This document shows positions 54,950 to 63,231 of a stretch of DNA of 64,000 bases, in pieces. The DNA is from Limosilactobacillus caccae (lineage in GTDB: Bacteria > Bacillota > Bacilli > Lactobacillales > Lactobacillaceae). Within the stretch, counting starts at the first letter, position 1. Each line of letters starts with the position of its first letter. The stretch covers positions 62,001-126,000 of the forward strand of contig NZ_FTOY01000010.1 of NCBI RefSeq assembly GCF_900156885.1. The letters are read 5' to 3'. Made by a program: the position numbers and the translations under genes. A model generated the notes under the pieces. The model did not search any database, was not told where the DNA came from, and was given only the letters and a program-made list of their open reading frames with translations.

Positions 54950-55915
54950 ATGGCAAAAAAGAAAATGATTCTTGATTTAGATACTGGTGTTGATGACGCT
55001 TTAGCAATTGCTTATGCGCTTGCTGACCCAGAAGTTGATCTGATTGGGATCGTCAGCTCATACGGTAACAACACGTTGGACGTTTGTGCTGAAAACAGCC
55101 TTAAGTTACTCGAATTATTAGGACACACTGATATTCCAGTATTTAAGGGCTTGCCACACTCTTGCACATCCGACCACTTTGATGTTATGCAAGTATCTAA
55201 GGACATCCACGGTAACAATGGTATCGGGGAAGTTGAATTACCTGCACCAAAACGTGCAATCGAAGAAGAATCCGGGGTAGACTTCTTCATCGATGCCGCG
55301 CACAAGTATGGTAAGGACTTAATCATCATCCCTACTGGTCCAATGACCAACCTTGCCGCTGCCCTCAAGAAGGATCCAGAAATTGCCAGCTTGATTGGTA
55401 ACGTTACATTCATGGGTGGTGCCTTAACAGTTGATGGTAATGTTACCCCAGCTGCTGAAGCCAACATCAACCAAGATGCAAAGGCTACTGATGAAGTATT
55501 TAAGTCAGGTCTTCCACTGACGATGGTTGGCCTTGATGTTACTTTACGGACACTCTTGACCAAGAAGGAAACTCAACAATGGCGTGAACTCGGCACTACG
55601 GCTGGTAAGGCGTACGCTGACATCACTGACTTCTACATCGACGCTTACTACAACCTCGACATTGATAAGCGTGGTTGTGCCCTTCACGACCCACTAGCAG
55701 TTGGTGTTGGTATCGACCCATCATTCGTGTCAATGATCAGTCTCTTCATGCGTTGTGAATACGATCCAGATAGCCCATTCTACGGCCGGACAGTTGGTGA
55801 CAACGCTAAGTTAAATGACCCTAACCCGAATGTTAAGGTTGCGGTTAACGTGGATAAGGAACGTTACCTTAAGGTCTTCATGGACCACTTGACCAACTTA
55901 TTCAAGGAAAACTAA
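54950..55915 (+). CDS. Inosine/uridine-type nucleoside hydrolase
   Basis: A 321-residue IU-nucleoside hydrolase that splits ribonucleosides into base and ribose. DLDTGVDDALAIAYAL near the N terminus is the Ca2+-binding signature. HDPLAV near residue 245 holds another conserved ligand. The exact base preference cannot be told. TTGGAGGA precedes the ATG. A candidate cre site suggests control by carbon source. Confidence 0.92.
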   Translation: MAKKKMILDLDTGVDDALAIAYALADPEVDLIGIVSSYGNNTLDVCAENSLKLLELLGHTDIPVFKGLPHSCTSDHFDVMQVSKDIHGNNGIGEVELPAPKRAIEEESGVDFFIDAAHKYGKDLIIIPTGPMTNLAAALKKDPEIASLIGNVTFMGGALTVDGNVTPAAEANINQDAKATDEVFKSGLPLTMVGLDVTLRTLLTKKETQQWRELGTTAGKAYADITDFYIDAYYNLDIDKRGCALHDPLAVGVGIDPSFVSMISLFMRCEYDPDSPFYGRTVGDNAKLNDPNPNVKVAVNVDKERYLKVFMDHLTNLFKEN

Positions 55916-55924
55916 CATTACTCA

Positions 55925-55964
55925 CTAAAAGAAGCTGGCAAAATTGTCAGCTTCTTTTAGTTTA
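55925..55964 (+). terminator. Terminator after the nucleoside hydrolase
   Basis: AAAAGAAGCTGGCAA pairs with TTGTCAGCTTCTTTT. Confidence 0.85.
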
Positions 55965-56062
55965 AAGCAATTATCCTGCAGCGCATTAAACAATCACCTA
56001 AATTGCAAAAACTTTCGTGCATTTTGCATCTTTTTACGTATATATCTATTAGGAGGTGCAAA

Positions 56063-57022
56063 ATGCCAAATTCAAAATTATTAGCACAGGCGCGTCGCAG
56101 CTGGGAAGAAGCGGGACTAGCCAACGACTTTGTTTTCAATAAGGTGATGTTGGATAAGCGAATCACCTTGGAAGTCCTGCGTCGGGTCCTGCCAGCCTTG
56201 CATCTTAAACGAGTTAAGCAAGTGGTTAGCCAGCAGGAGTTCACCAGTAGTCATGACGCTAAGGGAGTGCGGCTGGATATCTACGTTGAGGATGACCAGC
56301 ATAATCGCTTTGACATTGAGATGCAAGTAGTAGATAAGCATAATTTGCCGCAGCGGATCCGTTTTTACCATGCGAACCTTGCGATGGACTGTTATGAAAA
56401 GGGGCAAAATTACGCAACGGCGGATAATTCTTACGTGATCTTTTTCTGTTGTTTCGATCCGTTCGGCTTCGGGGAGCAAGAGTACCAGATTGAGCGGTCG
56501 ATTAAAGGCCATCCTGAGGCCACATACGCAGACGGGGAGCAAACCCTGGTATTTGACGTGACAAGCCTTTGCCGGGAAGTGAACCCTAAGTTGCAACAAT
56601 TTCTCGACGTGATTGCGAACCGCCAGGTTGGTGACGACGACGATTTTATCGTACAATTAGAGAAGAGAATCACCTTCGTTAAGCAAAACCGGAAATGGAG
56701 GAGAGAGTATATGCAACGGTCATTGTACGAGATGGATATTGAGAATAGCATTGCGTTGGCTAAGGAGCAAGGGTTAAGCCAAGGATTAGAAAAGGGGCTG
56801 AGTCAAGGTAAGGCTGCTGGAATTAAAGAAGGTCGAGCAGCCGGGATCAAAGAAGGTTTGAGCCAAGGTAAAGCAGCAGCGGAATATGAAGAACGAGTAG
56901 CGATGGTGCGTGGCCTGCTTAATATGGGGCAGCAACACGACCAGATAATCAATTTCCTTGTTAAGACTCGTAACCTTACAACTAAACAAGCAGAAGGTTA
57001 TTATCAAGCTGCAATAAAGTAA
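56063..57022 (+). CDS. Rpn-family PD-(D/E)XK nuclease (recombination-promoting nuclease/putative transposase)
   Basis: A 319-residue protein with an N-terminal PD-(D/E)XK nuclease-like domain (PDDEXK_2 type): FVFNKVM, then VRLDIYVEDDQ with FDIEMQ carrying the acidic catalytic residues. A C-terminal tail has G-x-x-x-G-type repeats (GLSQGLEKGLSQGKAAG). The start at 56063 follows AGGAGGTG. Rpn proteins are DNA endonucleases linked to phage defence and recombination, held in check in Enterobacteria by a small protein made from an internal start. A strong internal start is visible here too (56711). It is not a transposase of an insertion sequence. Confidence 0.88.
   Translation: MPNSKLLAQARRSWEEAGLANDFVFNKVMLDKRITLEVLRRVLPALHLKRVKQVVSQQEFTSSHDAKGVRLDIYVEDDQHNRFDIEMQVVDKHNLPQRIRFYHANLAMDCYEKGQNYATADNSYVIFFCCFDPFGFGEQEYQIERSIKGHPEATYADGEQTLVFDVTSLCREVNPKLQQFLDVIANRQVGDDDDFIVQLEKRITFVKQNRKWRREYMQRSLYEMDIENSIALAKEQGLSQGLEKGLSQGKAAGIKEGRAAGIKEGLSQGKAAAEYEERVAMVRGLLNMGQQHDQIINFLVKTRNLTTKQAEGYYQAAIK
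56692..56832 (+). repeat. Direct repeat A (internal start and tail of the Rpn gene)
   Basis: A 141-base segment about 95% identical to 57031-57171; it includes the ribosome site and internal ATG. Confidence 0.92.
56711..57022 (+). CDS. Candidate intragenic small protein from the Rpn gene (RpnS-like)
   Basis: An in-frame ATG at residue 217 of the Rpn protein is preceded by GGAGGAG (56697-56703) at a spacing of seven, an ideal ribosome site inside a coding region. It would give a 103-residue C-terminal protein, MQRSLYEMDIENSIALAKEQ onward. In Enterobacteria such a product acts as the antitoxin of the full-length nuclease. That the same start and ribosome site are kept in a separate downstream copy (57050) supports its use here. 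Translation is inferred, not shown. Confidence 0.6.
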   Translation: MQRSLYEMDIENSIALAKEQGLSQGLEKGLSQGKAAGIKEGRAAGIKEGLSQGKAAAEYEERVAMVRGLLNMGQQHDQIINFLVKTRNLTTKQAEGYYQAAIK

Positions 57023-57030
57023 CCTCTTCA

Positions 57031-57171
57031 GAAATGGAGGAGCGAGTATATGCAACGATCATTGTACGAGATGGATATTGAGAACAGTATTGCGTTGGCT
57101 AAGGAGCAAGGGTTAAGCCAAGGATTAGAAAAGGGGCTGAGTCAAGGTAAGGCTGCCGGGATTAAGGAAGG
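57031..57171 (+). repeat. Direct repeat B (duplicated Rpn tail)
   Basis: Second copy of the 141-base segment, starting 9 bases after the Rpn stop codon. Confidence 0.92.
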
Positions 57172-57325
57172 CTTGAGCCAAGGCAAAACTAAGGCTGAAC
57201 GACAAATAATTCAAAAGCTAATCAATGGCGGAAAGTCCCGCGAAGAAGTAATTAACTTTATGGAACAAATCCTCGAGCTTTCACCAGCCCAAGCTGAGAA
57301 ATACTATCAAGAATTAACCCAATAA
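57050..57325 (+). CDS. Free-standing Rpn tail protein (RpnS-like paralogue)
   Basis: A 91-residue protein whose first 40 residues are the same as the Rpn tail from its internal start, with its own TGGAGGAG site. After SQGK the sequence differs (TKAERQIIQKLINGGKSREE against AAEYEERVAMVRGLLNMGQQ) but the final helix is still alike (QAEKYYQ against QAEGYYQ). No nuclease domain. It may be a second antitoxin, a modified inhibitor, or the remains of a second Rpn gene. Confidence 0.7.
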   Translation: MQRSLYEMDIENSIALAKEQGLSQGLEKGLSQGKAAGIKEGLSQGKTKAERQIIQKLINGGKSREEVINFMEQILELSPAQAEKYYQELTQ

Positions 57326-57359
57326 CAATCCACGTACTACACCTAACACATTTAGCGTC

Positions 57360-57397
57360 TAAAAAAGGGACGGGCAATTTGCCAGTCCCTTTACTAT
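57360..57397. terminator. Terminator between the Rpn locus and the Asp23 operon
   Basis: AAAGGGACGGGCAA pairs with TTGCCAGTCCCTTT between convergent units. Confidence 0.8.
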
Positions 57398-57886
57398 TTA
57401 TTGAACACGGGCCGCATCGTCTGACTTGTCAGATGTCAATGCTTCCTTGGTCGATTCGGCAACGCCGCCGACCCGATCTTGTAAACTAACCGATGCCTTT
57501 TCATGCTCAGCCTTGCTCCGAACATCGACGACGTTTACATTCACTTCGATAACATCTAATCCCGTCATCTCCTTAACGGACTTAACGATGCTCCGCTTGA
57601 TCTCTTCGTATAACTTTGTGATATCCACCTTATATTCGGCAACGATATCCAAGTCAACTGCAACTTGCTCCTGACCGACTTCTACGTCAATTCCCGTTGT
57701 CACGTCAGAAGTGTTAACGATCTTTTCTGCAATATTAGAAAAGAAACCACCGTCAACAGTTAGGAGACCTTTTACATCTTGAAGTGACATACCGATAATT
57801 TCTTGAATAACTTTATCCTCAAAAGTTAAAGTACCTTTTACTCCTTCAACCTTCGGACTGCTTTGACTTTTACTTTGTGTTGCCAT
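57398..57886 (-). CDS. asp23: Asp23/Gls24 family envelope stress protein
   Basis: A 162-residue protein with an Asp23 domain (about residues 15-125): GTLTFEDKVIQEIIGMSLQDV, then the repeated beta-alpha unit ending in VNVVDVRSK. These abundant proteins coat the membrane through AmaP and respond to alkaline or general stress. I start at 57886, after CTGGAGG. It is the last gene of the operon csbD-amaP-DUF2273-asp23. Confidence 0.9.
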   Translation of the reverse strand: MATQSKSQSSPKVEGVKGTLTFEDKVIQEIIGMSLQDVKGLLTVDGGFFSNIAEKIVNTSDVTTGIDVEVGQEQVAVDLDIVAEYKVDITKLYEEIKRSIVKSVKEMTGLDVIEVNVNVVDVRSKAEHEKASVSLQDRVGGVAESTKEALTSDKSDDAARVQ

Positions 57887-58082
57887 TCTTCTTCCTCCAG
57901 ACACGTTTTATCTTCATATTCCATCCTTGGTAATCCCACACAAATCCAAGAATAGCGCCAATCACGACCACAATAATCAATAAAATAGTCTTCCATAAGC
58001 CAACAATTAAGAATAATAACGCTAATAGAAACGCAACACTTGCGCCAATTGCGGGTGCTAAATACCAGCGATCTGAATTCAT
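57870..58082 (-). CDS. DUF2273 small membrane protein
   Basis: A 70-residue protein with two helices (about residues 8-26 and 29-47) and a basic C terminus (MKIKRVWRKK). DUF2273 proteins are found between amaP and asp23 genes in many Firmicutes. It overlaps the asp23 start by 17 bases. It may help anchor the Asp23 coat. Confidence 0.87.
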   Translation of the reverse strand: MNSDRWYLAPAIGASVAFLLALLFLIVGLWKTILLIIVVVIGAILGFVWDYQGWNMKIKRVWRKKNGNTK

Positions 58083-58095
58083 TGGTTACGCCTCC

Positions 58096-58650
58096 TCACT
58101 TGACGCGGTGTGCGCCCTTTTTTTGTGGCTGATAACCCTTTAGCTGGACAGAAATCTTACTTTGCTGGGATACTCCTAGGCAGTCAACCAGATCCTGGCG
58201 AACCTGTTCTATAAACCGCTGCCCCTGAGCTGCCGCATCTTTATTCTTAGTAAGCTGTCCTTTAACCGTTATCTTGATTTTCTTGCGCCGCATCTCCACT
58301 TTTACTTTCGCATTTTTGATAAACGGTTCACGGGCCACCGCACTCGCCACAAAGTTAGTTACGGCCTGGCGGTTAATTGTTAATTCACCCAGTTTTTGTT
58401 GAAACAGGTAAGTCGCCTGCCGCCTTGGCCAAGCCAAGAGGACAATCCAACTAACAAGCAAAACCATCATCAGACCCAAGCTCACCCAAAACAGGTACAG
58501 GTGAATTCCAGTTACTGTCAGCAACTGGGAACTAACTTGTGGTAAATGGACAACTTTTTGGTAGGGTGCTTGCTGGACTACTTCAATTACCAGGATTGAC
58601 ATACCAAGCAAAAGAAGTAAACTGCCGAGTAGCTTTTTTAAACTCGTCAT
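58096..58650 (-). CDS. amaP: Alkaline shock response membrane anchor protein AmaP
   Basis: A 184-residue protein with two membrane helices (about 7-25 and 51-72) and a cytoplasmic Asp23-like domain that ends VSQQSKISVQLKGYQP. AmaP anchors Asp23 to the membrane. It lies 13 bases upstream of the DUF2273 gene. AGGAGGGAGG precedes the ATG. Confidence 0.9.
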   Translation of the reverse strand: MTSLKKLLGSLLLLLGMSILVIEVVQQAPYQKVVHLPQVSSQLLTVTGIHLYLFWVSLGLMMVLLVSWIVLLAWPRRQATYLFQQKLGELTINRQAVTNFVASAVAREPFIKNAKVKVEMRRKKIKITVKGQLTKNKDAAAQGQRFIEQVRQDLVDCLGVSQQSKISVQLKGYQPQKKGAHRVK

Positions 58651-58695
58651 CGCCTACCTCCCTCCTCGCTTAGTCCGCGCGACTTGCGGTCGATG

Positions 58696-58722
58696 GCGAA
58701 ATGCTGTCCCCCTGCATTTCGC
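58696..58722. promoter_or_regulatory. Hairpin between csbD and amaP
   Basis: GCGAAATGC pairs with GCATTTCGC around a nine-base loop. No T run follows on the minus strand. It may be an RNA processing or stability element separating the csbD and amaP parts of the transcript. Confidence 0.5.
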
Positions 58723-58743
58723 TGTGTTCGCCGGAAGCGTGCT

Positions 58744-58932
58744 TTATTTTTGTTCGTCGTCACCAAGCACCTTATCTTTTACTTCATCAATTTTTTCTTT
58801 CGCCTTGCCGATCAGGTTTTCTGCTTTACCTTGTAGTTCACGGCCCTTATCGTTGGTAAGTTTGCCTTCAGTCTCTTTCGCCTTGCCAGTTACTTTATCT
58901 TTCATACTGTCAATTTTTCCATCTAAACTCAT
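58744..58932 (-). CDS. CsbD family stress protein
   Basis: A 62-residue, highly charged, helical protein: DGKIDSMKDKVTGKAKETEG and GKAENLIGKAKEKIDEVKDK are the two CsbD repeats. Members are general stress proteins of unknown mechanism. AAGGAGGCAATGTC gives the ribosome site. First gene of the stress operon. Confidence 0.9.
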   Translation of the reverse strand: MSLDGKIDSMKDKVTGKAKETEGKLTNDKGRELQGKAENLIGKAKEKIDEVKDKVLGDDEQK

Positions 58933-59029
58933 GACATTGCCTCCTTACCTATCGATATCCTACGCTCTCATTTTAGCAATTTTGTCTTATTCAGGCAAAA
59001 ATTTATCTTTTTGTATTATTGCGAAATAA

Positions 59030-59066
59030 AGAAAGCGCCAAGAGATTTTCTCTCCGGCGCTTCATT
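59030..59066 (-). terminator. Terminator after the TauE/SafE gene
   Basis: GAAGCGCCGGAGAGA pairs with TCTCTTGGCGCTTTC on the minus strand, followed by TTTATTT. Confidence 0.75.
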
Positions 59067-59089
59067 AACAATAAATTTGTAAGTAAGCA

Positions 59090-59875
59090 TTATTGCATAT
59101 TTTTAATCACTAGTGATATGGCCAGAATTAATGAACCGATCCCGACTAAGACCTGCATTAACCGGCCTGGTAAGTGCCGGACAATGATTGGCCCGAGATA
59201 GCCACCGATGATATTACCAATCATCAACGGCAAGACATAGTTCCAGTAAACCGTTGTTTCAATCGCAAAGACGATCCAGGTAGTCGTGTTCGTAACGGTC
59301 ATTGCGACATTTTTGAGGGCATTATTTACCGCAAAACTCTTCTGCCGGTTGATAATTGTCAGTAAGGTTAACATCATCACCCCCGCTCCAGCATTGAAAA
59401 AGCCAGCATAGACACCGACCAAAAAGATTGCTAACAAGTCGATGAACTGACTTATCCGGGACTTACCAAACAACTTACTGTTGGCGGCCATTGTCGCTTG
59501 GCCTTGCTTAGGATGGTGAGGAAACAGGAGGATAATCCCCGCAGCTGCAATACACAGTGGTACAAGATCCGCAAAAACCTTACTGGGAACCGCAAATAAG
59601 AGGAAGGCCCCCAAGATTGAGCCGACCAGGACCAGGGGCAAGATGCTCCATAATTGTTGCCGGTTATCTTTCAGTTCCTTAAATGACGCGAAAACTGAAC
59701 TATAGTTACCAGTAATTGTCGAAAACGCACTGGTGACGTTGGCCATTACCGGTGGCAATCCGAGCACGAGCAGCGACGGGTACGTGACCAGGGAGGCAAG
59801 TCCCGCAGCAGCACTGATAATTCCCGCGATGATTCCGATTGCAATAAGTAGCATACTAAAGGTTATTCCTGACAT
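59090..59875 (-). CDS. TauE/SafE family membrane transporter
   Basis: A 261-residue protein with about eight helices. The N-terminal GIIAGIISAAAGLASLVTYP and the internal FLVGVYAGFFNAGAGVMMLT are the duplicated family halves. Members export sulfite, sulfoacetate or other organic anions; the substrate here is unknown. It stands alone. Confidence 0.88.
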   Translation of the reverse strand: MSGITFSMLLIAIGIIAGIISAAAGLASLVTYPSLLVLGLPPVMANVTSAFSTITGNYSSVFASFKELKDNRQQLWSILPLVLVGSILGAFLLFAVPSKVFADLVPLCIAAAGIILLFPHHPKQGQATMAANSKLFGKSRISQFIDLLAIFLVGVYAGFFNAGAGVMMLTLLTIINRQKSFAVNNALKNVAMTVTNTTTWIVFAIETTVYWNYVLPLMIGNIIGGYLGPIIVRHLPGRLMQVLVGIGSLILAISLVIKNMQ

Positions 59876-60011
59876 TTTTAACCATCCTGTAATTTAATAA
59901 TGCCCTTATTTTAATCCTCTTTCTCACAAAAGAAAAAGGAATTTACTTATTTTTTCTCCATTGCAGTTGCTTTTCCCCTCGTTCTTCGTTATGATGATGG
60001 GGAAATAAACT

Positions 60012-60084
60012 ATCTGGGGTGCCCATGCGGCTGAGATAATACCCATTGAACCTGCTCTGGTTAATACCAGCGAAGGGAGATTCA
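60012..60084 (+). promoter_or_regulatory. TPP riboswitch for ykoEDC
   Basis: GGGGTGCCC, GGCTGAGATAATACCC, GAACCTGCTCTGG, TTAATACCAGCG and AAGGGAG match the TPP aptamer in order. A terminator follows at 60108. Confidence 0.96.
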
Positions 60085-60107
60085 GTGCTATTAACTTAAT
60101 TAAACTT

Positions 60108-60142
60108 TTAACTCCATGATACTTTGTCGTGGAGTTTTTATT
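60108..60142 (+). terminator. Expression-platform terminator of the ykoE riboswitch
   Basis: AACTCCATG pairs with CGTGGAGTT, followed by T-rich sequence. Confidence 0.82.
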
Positions 60143-60171
60143 TTATCCTCGGAAAAATAAGGAGTTTTATT

Positions 60172-60732
60172 ATGGCTAAACATCAACTACACTTACGCGA
60201 TATTATTCTACTGGCCCTCATCGGGATTGTCTTTGGGGTCGTCTACTTTGCGGCTGGCTTTGTTTATAACGGTCTGACCGTCCTCTTATCACCAATCGGC
60301 TACGGACCAATGGCAAATGACATTACGATCGGAATTTGGTGCATGGCCGGGCCACTTGCCGGCTTTCTCTTCCGCCTTCCCGGGTCTGCCTTTCTCGGTG
60401 AATTTCTCGGGGCAACTGTTGAAATGTTTCTCGGTGACCAGTGGGGCGCTGCGACCCTGATCTCTGGCTTTGTCCAGGGGATTGGGACCGAGCTTGGTTT
60501 CACCGTCACTTTCTACAAAATTTACAACTGGCTGACGATTGTGATGACGACGGTGATGACTACCCTCGTAACATTTGCTTGGGACTGGTTCAAAAATGGT
60601 TATAGTCACTTTAGCGGCCAGATGATCATTATCCTCCTTATCGTCCGTTTTATCTCCGTCTTTATCTTTTCGGGGATCCTCGTTAAACTAATTGCAAACC
60701 TTCTCCAACGGGCCCACGTCATTAAAGGATAG
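60172..60732 (+). CDS. ykoE: ECF transporter substrate-binding (S) component YkoE
   Basis: A 186-residue membrane protein with five to six helices of the YkoE family, the thiamine-precursor (hydroxymethylpyrimidine-type) S component. GEFLGATVEMFLGDQWGAA and GFVQGIGTELGFT are the conserved segments. AAGGAG precedes the ATG at 60172. It starts the TPP-controlled operon ykoEDC. Confidence 0.92.
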   Translation: MAKHQLHLRDIILLALIGIVFGVVYFAAGFVYNGLTVLLSPIGYGPMANDITIGIWCMAGPLAGFLFRLPGSAFLGEFLGATVEMFLGDQWGAATLISGFVQGIGTELGFTVTFYKIYNWLTIVMTTVMTTLVTFAWDWFKNGYSHFSGQMIIILLIVRFISVFIFSGILVKLIANLLQRAHVIKG

Positions 60733-60737
60733 GCATA

Positions 60738-62120
60738 ATGAAAGAATTCAGCTTTAACCACCTTTCATTTAGTTTCACAACTGGTGAGCCAGTTCTCACA
60801 GACCTTACTGCCAGTTTTGCTCCGAGAGCCGTTCACCTCTTAACCGGCCCTTCTGGTAGTGGGAAATCAACTATCCTTAAATTAATTGCGGGTTTACTGC
60901 CAAAATATGGTGGGCAGATTACCGCCGGAAATTTGACTGTTCCAGAGGGGAGCCGTAGCGGAATGCTATTTCAGGATCCCGTAATGCAATTTGCCCTTGA
61001 TACTCCCCGCCATGAGCTGGAATTCACTCTGGAAAACTGCCAAGTTCCCCGCGGGCAAATGAAAGGCCAAATTGCAACGGCCCTCAGCTTTGCGCGAGTA
61101 ACGCCGCTAGCTGACCGTAAAATTACTACGCTCTCCGGTGGGCAGCAACAACGCGTTGCCTTAGCAGCTGTCGTTGCCATGAAGCCCACGATCCTGTTAC
61201 TAGACGAACCATTTGCGAACGTCGACAGTGCTAACCGCCAGCTTATCCTCAACCAGTTAGCCCAGCTCAACCGCAAGAACAAAACGACAATTATTATCAC
61301 CGATCATGAATGCTTTGGCTACCAGGAGCTTCATCCCCAGGTATGGCAACTCCGTGACCACCACCTCCACGCGCTAACGCCTAAAGAAGGCAACGAATTA
61401 CTTCGCCACGCCGACCAGCAGGAGGCCGCGCCAATCCGGGTCACGATGCCAAGTAAAGATGAGCAAGCAATTGTCGATTTTACTGATTTAACAATTCGCC
61501 AGGGTGATTCTGTCCTGCTGACCCCAACAAATCTCCACCTGGTCAAAAATAAGACCACCCTGCTTACTGGCGCTAATGGGGTCGGTAAATCAACCCTCCT
61601 CAAGGCACTAGCCCGCCTGCTTCCCTACGACGGGCAAATCAACTTTCAGGGCACTGATATCCAAAAAATATCACCCGGGAAATATTTCCGCGATGTCGGC
61701 CTTATCTTCCAACACGCCAACGACCAGTTTTTAAACGTCACAGTTGGGGAAGAGCTTGCTCTCAGTCGCCAACACGGTCACAACCCCTTCTTTACACGTG
61801 CCCGTCTTCAACAGGCCTTGAGCGATCTTCAGCTCAACGGTCGTGAAGACCAGGTCGTCTATTCATTAAGTGGTGGCCAAAAGAAAAAGCTCCAACTCTT
61901 ATTGATGCTAATGATGGGGCAGCAGCTTCTTTTATTAGATGAGCCCTTCACCGGACTCGATTCTCAATCACTGGCGACAATTCTCCAGTTAATCCGGGAG
62001 AGTCGTCAGGTCCTCCCGTTAACAATTGTCGTTGTCAGCCATCAACTCAGCGGCATTGAAGACTTTGTTGACTACCATCTCGTAATGCAAAATCAGCAGC
62101 TTTCTTACCAGAGGAATTAA
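60738..62120 (+). CDS. ykoD: ECF transporter ATPase, two fused ABC domains (YkoD)
   Basis: A 460-residue protein with two ATPase domains in one chain. The first: GPSGSGKST, LSGGQQQRVALA and LLLDEPFANVD. The second (from about residue 240): GANGVGKST, LSGGQKKKLQLL and LLLDEPFTGLD. It energises YkoE together with YkoC. It starts five bases after the ykoE stop. Confidence 0.93.
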   Translation: MKEFSFNHLSFSFTTGEPVLTDLTASFAPRAVHLLTGPSGSGKSTILKLIAGLLPKYGGQITAGNLTVPEGSRSGMLFQDPVMQFALDTPRHELEFTLENCQVPRGQMKGQIATALSFARVTPLADRKITTLSGGQQQRVALAAVVAMKPTILLLDEPFANVDSANRQLILNQLAQLNRKNKTTIIITDHECFGYQELHPQVWQLRDHHLHALTPKEGNELLRHADQQEAAPIRVTMPSKDEQAIVDFTDLTIRQGDSVLLTPTNLHLVKNKTTLLTGANGVGKSTLLKALARLLPYDGQINFQGTDIQKISPGKYFRDVGLIFQHANDQFLNVTVGEELALSRQHGHNPFFTRARLQQALSDLQLNGREDQVVYSLSGGQKKKLQLLLMLMMGQQLLLLDEPFTGLDSQSLATILQLIRESRQVLPLTIVVVSHQLSGIEDFVDYHLVMQNQQLSYQRN

Positions 62121-62122
62121 CC

Positions 62123-62776
62123 ATGAACCCAAGTTTAAAACTATTTTTAATCCTATTCATCTCCCTGGAGATCACCTTTACTAGCAAACTCTGGGCCAAC
62201 ATCATTATTATCCTTGTTGCCCTGGCCTTGCTAGCAGTTCACCACTTCTCCTGGCGGCAATTTTGCTGGCTAATCGCCATCCCGTTTCTTCCTGCGATGG
62301 CCTTGTTTATCACCATCAGTTTTTTCAGTCCCGACCGCGATTGGTTTTACGGGTGGGTGTTGGTATCACGGATATACGGCTACGTTTCACTCGGTACCCT
62401 CTTCACCGCCACCACCAGTCAGCTGGCCCTGGCCCGTTCGCTTGAACAAAACTGCCACCTGCCAAGTAAGTATGCTTATGGTGTCCTTGCTGCCTTTAAC
62501 CTCGTGCCACGAATAAGACAATCCATCAACACTATCTACATGGCCGCCCGGATGCGGGGCGTCACCCTTCACTGGTGGTCACCAACCCTTTATTTCAAGG
62601 CAATCTTAGCCGCCATTCAGTGGTCAGACCAGCTTGCCCAGGCAATGGAATCCCACGGCTTCGTCGAGGGACAGGTGCGGAGTTTTGCGACCGTCATTAC
62701 CATTAGTAAAAAAGACTGGCTGTTGCTAGGCGGAATTATTTTGGCTGTCCAGTTCTTAGTGATTGCACTACCTTAA
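62123..62776 (+). CDS. ykoC: ECF transporter transmembrane (T) component YkoC
   Basis: A 217-residue membrane protein of the CbiQ/EcfT family. The two short coupling motifs with A-R-G are seen as MAARMRGVTLHWW (about residues 140-152). It begins two bases after the ykoD stop, with AGAGGAAT as ribosome site, and completes the thiamine-precursor importer. Confidence 0.92.
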   Translation: MNPSLKLFLILFISLEITFTSKLWANIIIILVALALLAVHHFSWRQFCWLIAIPFLPAMALFITISFFSPDRDWFYGWVLVSRIYGYVSLGTLFTATTSQLALARSLEQNCHLPSKYAYGVLAAFNLVPRIRQSINTIYMAARMRGVTLHWWSPTLYFKAILAAIQWSDQLAQAMESHGFVEGQVRSFATVITISKKDWLLLGGIILAVQFLVIALP

Positions 62777-62817
62777 CTAATCATGTAATAATAAAACAAA
62801 AAGAAAGGATCACGAGA

Positions 62818-63165
62818 TTGAACAATAATAACCTAAGTGAGCGACTTATCAATGCACTATCCTATTTAAGCATCCTTTTTTTGCCGGTAATCTTCCCTTT
62901 GATCGTGTGGATTGTCGCCAAAAATACCGCAACTGCCCAGCCAAGCATCGCTAAAAATGCCTGCTATGCTTTCTGGAGTCAGATCTTCCCCGCCCTATAT
63001 GTCCTTGCCGCCGTTCTCGCATTTAGCGTCCTCTCGCTTGATGTCGCCAACTTCCATGGTGGGGCCTTATTCGGGATCTTTTTAACATTTGCACTCCTCA
63101 TCGCCCTGTTACTTTTTATTTTTAATATTGCAATGGCAGTTAAAATGCTAATTGGCAGAGACTAA
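62818..63165 (+). CDS. DUF4870/Tic20-like small membrane protein
   Basis: A 115-residue protein with three to four helices. ALSYLSILFLPVIFPLIVWI and a following conserved KNA-x-x-AFWSQI fit the DUF4870 family, of unknown role. It starts with TTG at 62818, eight bases after AAAGGA; no ATG is near. It stands between ykoC and the antiporter. Confidence 0.75.
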   Translation: MNNNNLSERLINALSYLSILFLPVIFPLIVWIVAKNTATAQPSIAKNACYAFWSQIFPALYVLAAVLAFSVLSLDVANFHGGALFGIFLTFALLIALLLFIFNIAMAVKMLIGRD

Positions 63166-63171
63166 ACACCA

Positions 63172-63208
63172 ACCGGGCGGGGAAAGCTTCCCAACCCGGT
63201 TTTTAATT
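63172..63208 (+). terminator. Terminator after the DUF4870-like gene
   Basis: AACCGGG pairs with CCCGGTT, with an inner GGGAAGCTTCCC-like stem, before TTTT. Confidence 0.75.
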
Positions 63209-63231
63209 CTAATAATGAGGTGATCTATCCG

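Noticed and set aside
56063-57022. Insertion sequence transposase
   Set aside because: Families like this are often labelled putative transposase, but no terminal inverted repeats or target duplications flank it; it is an Rpn-type nuclease gene.
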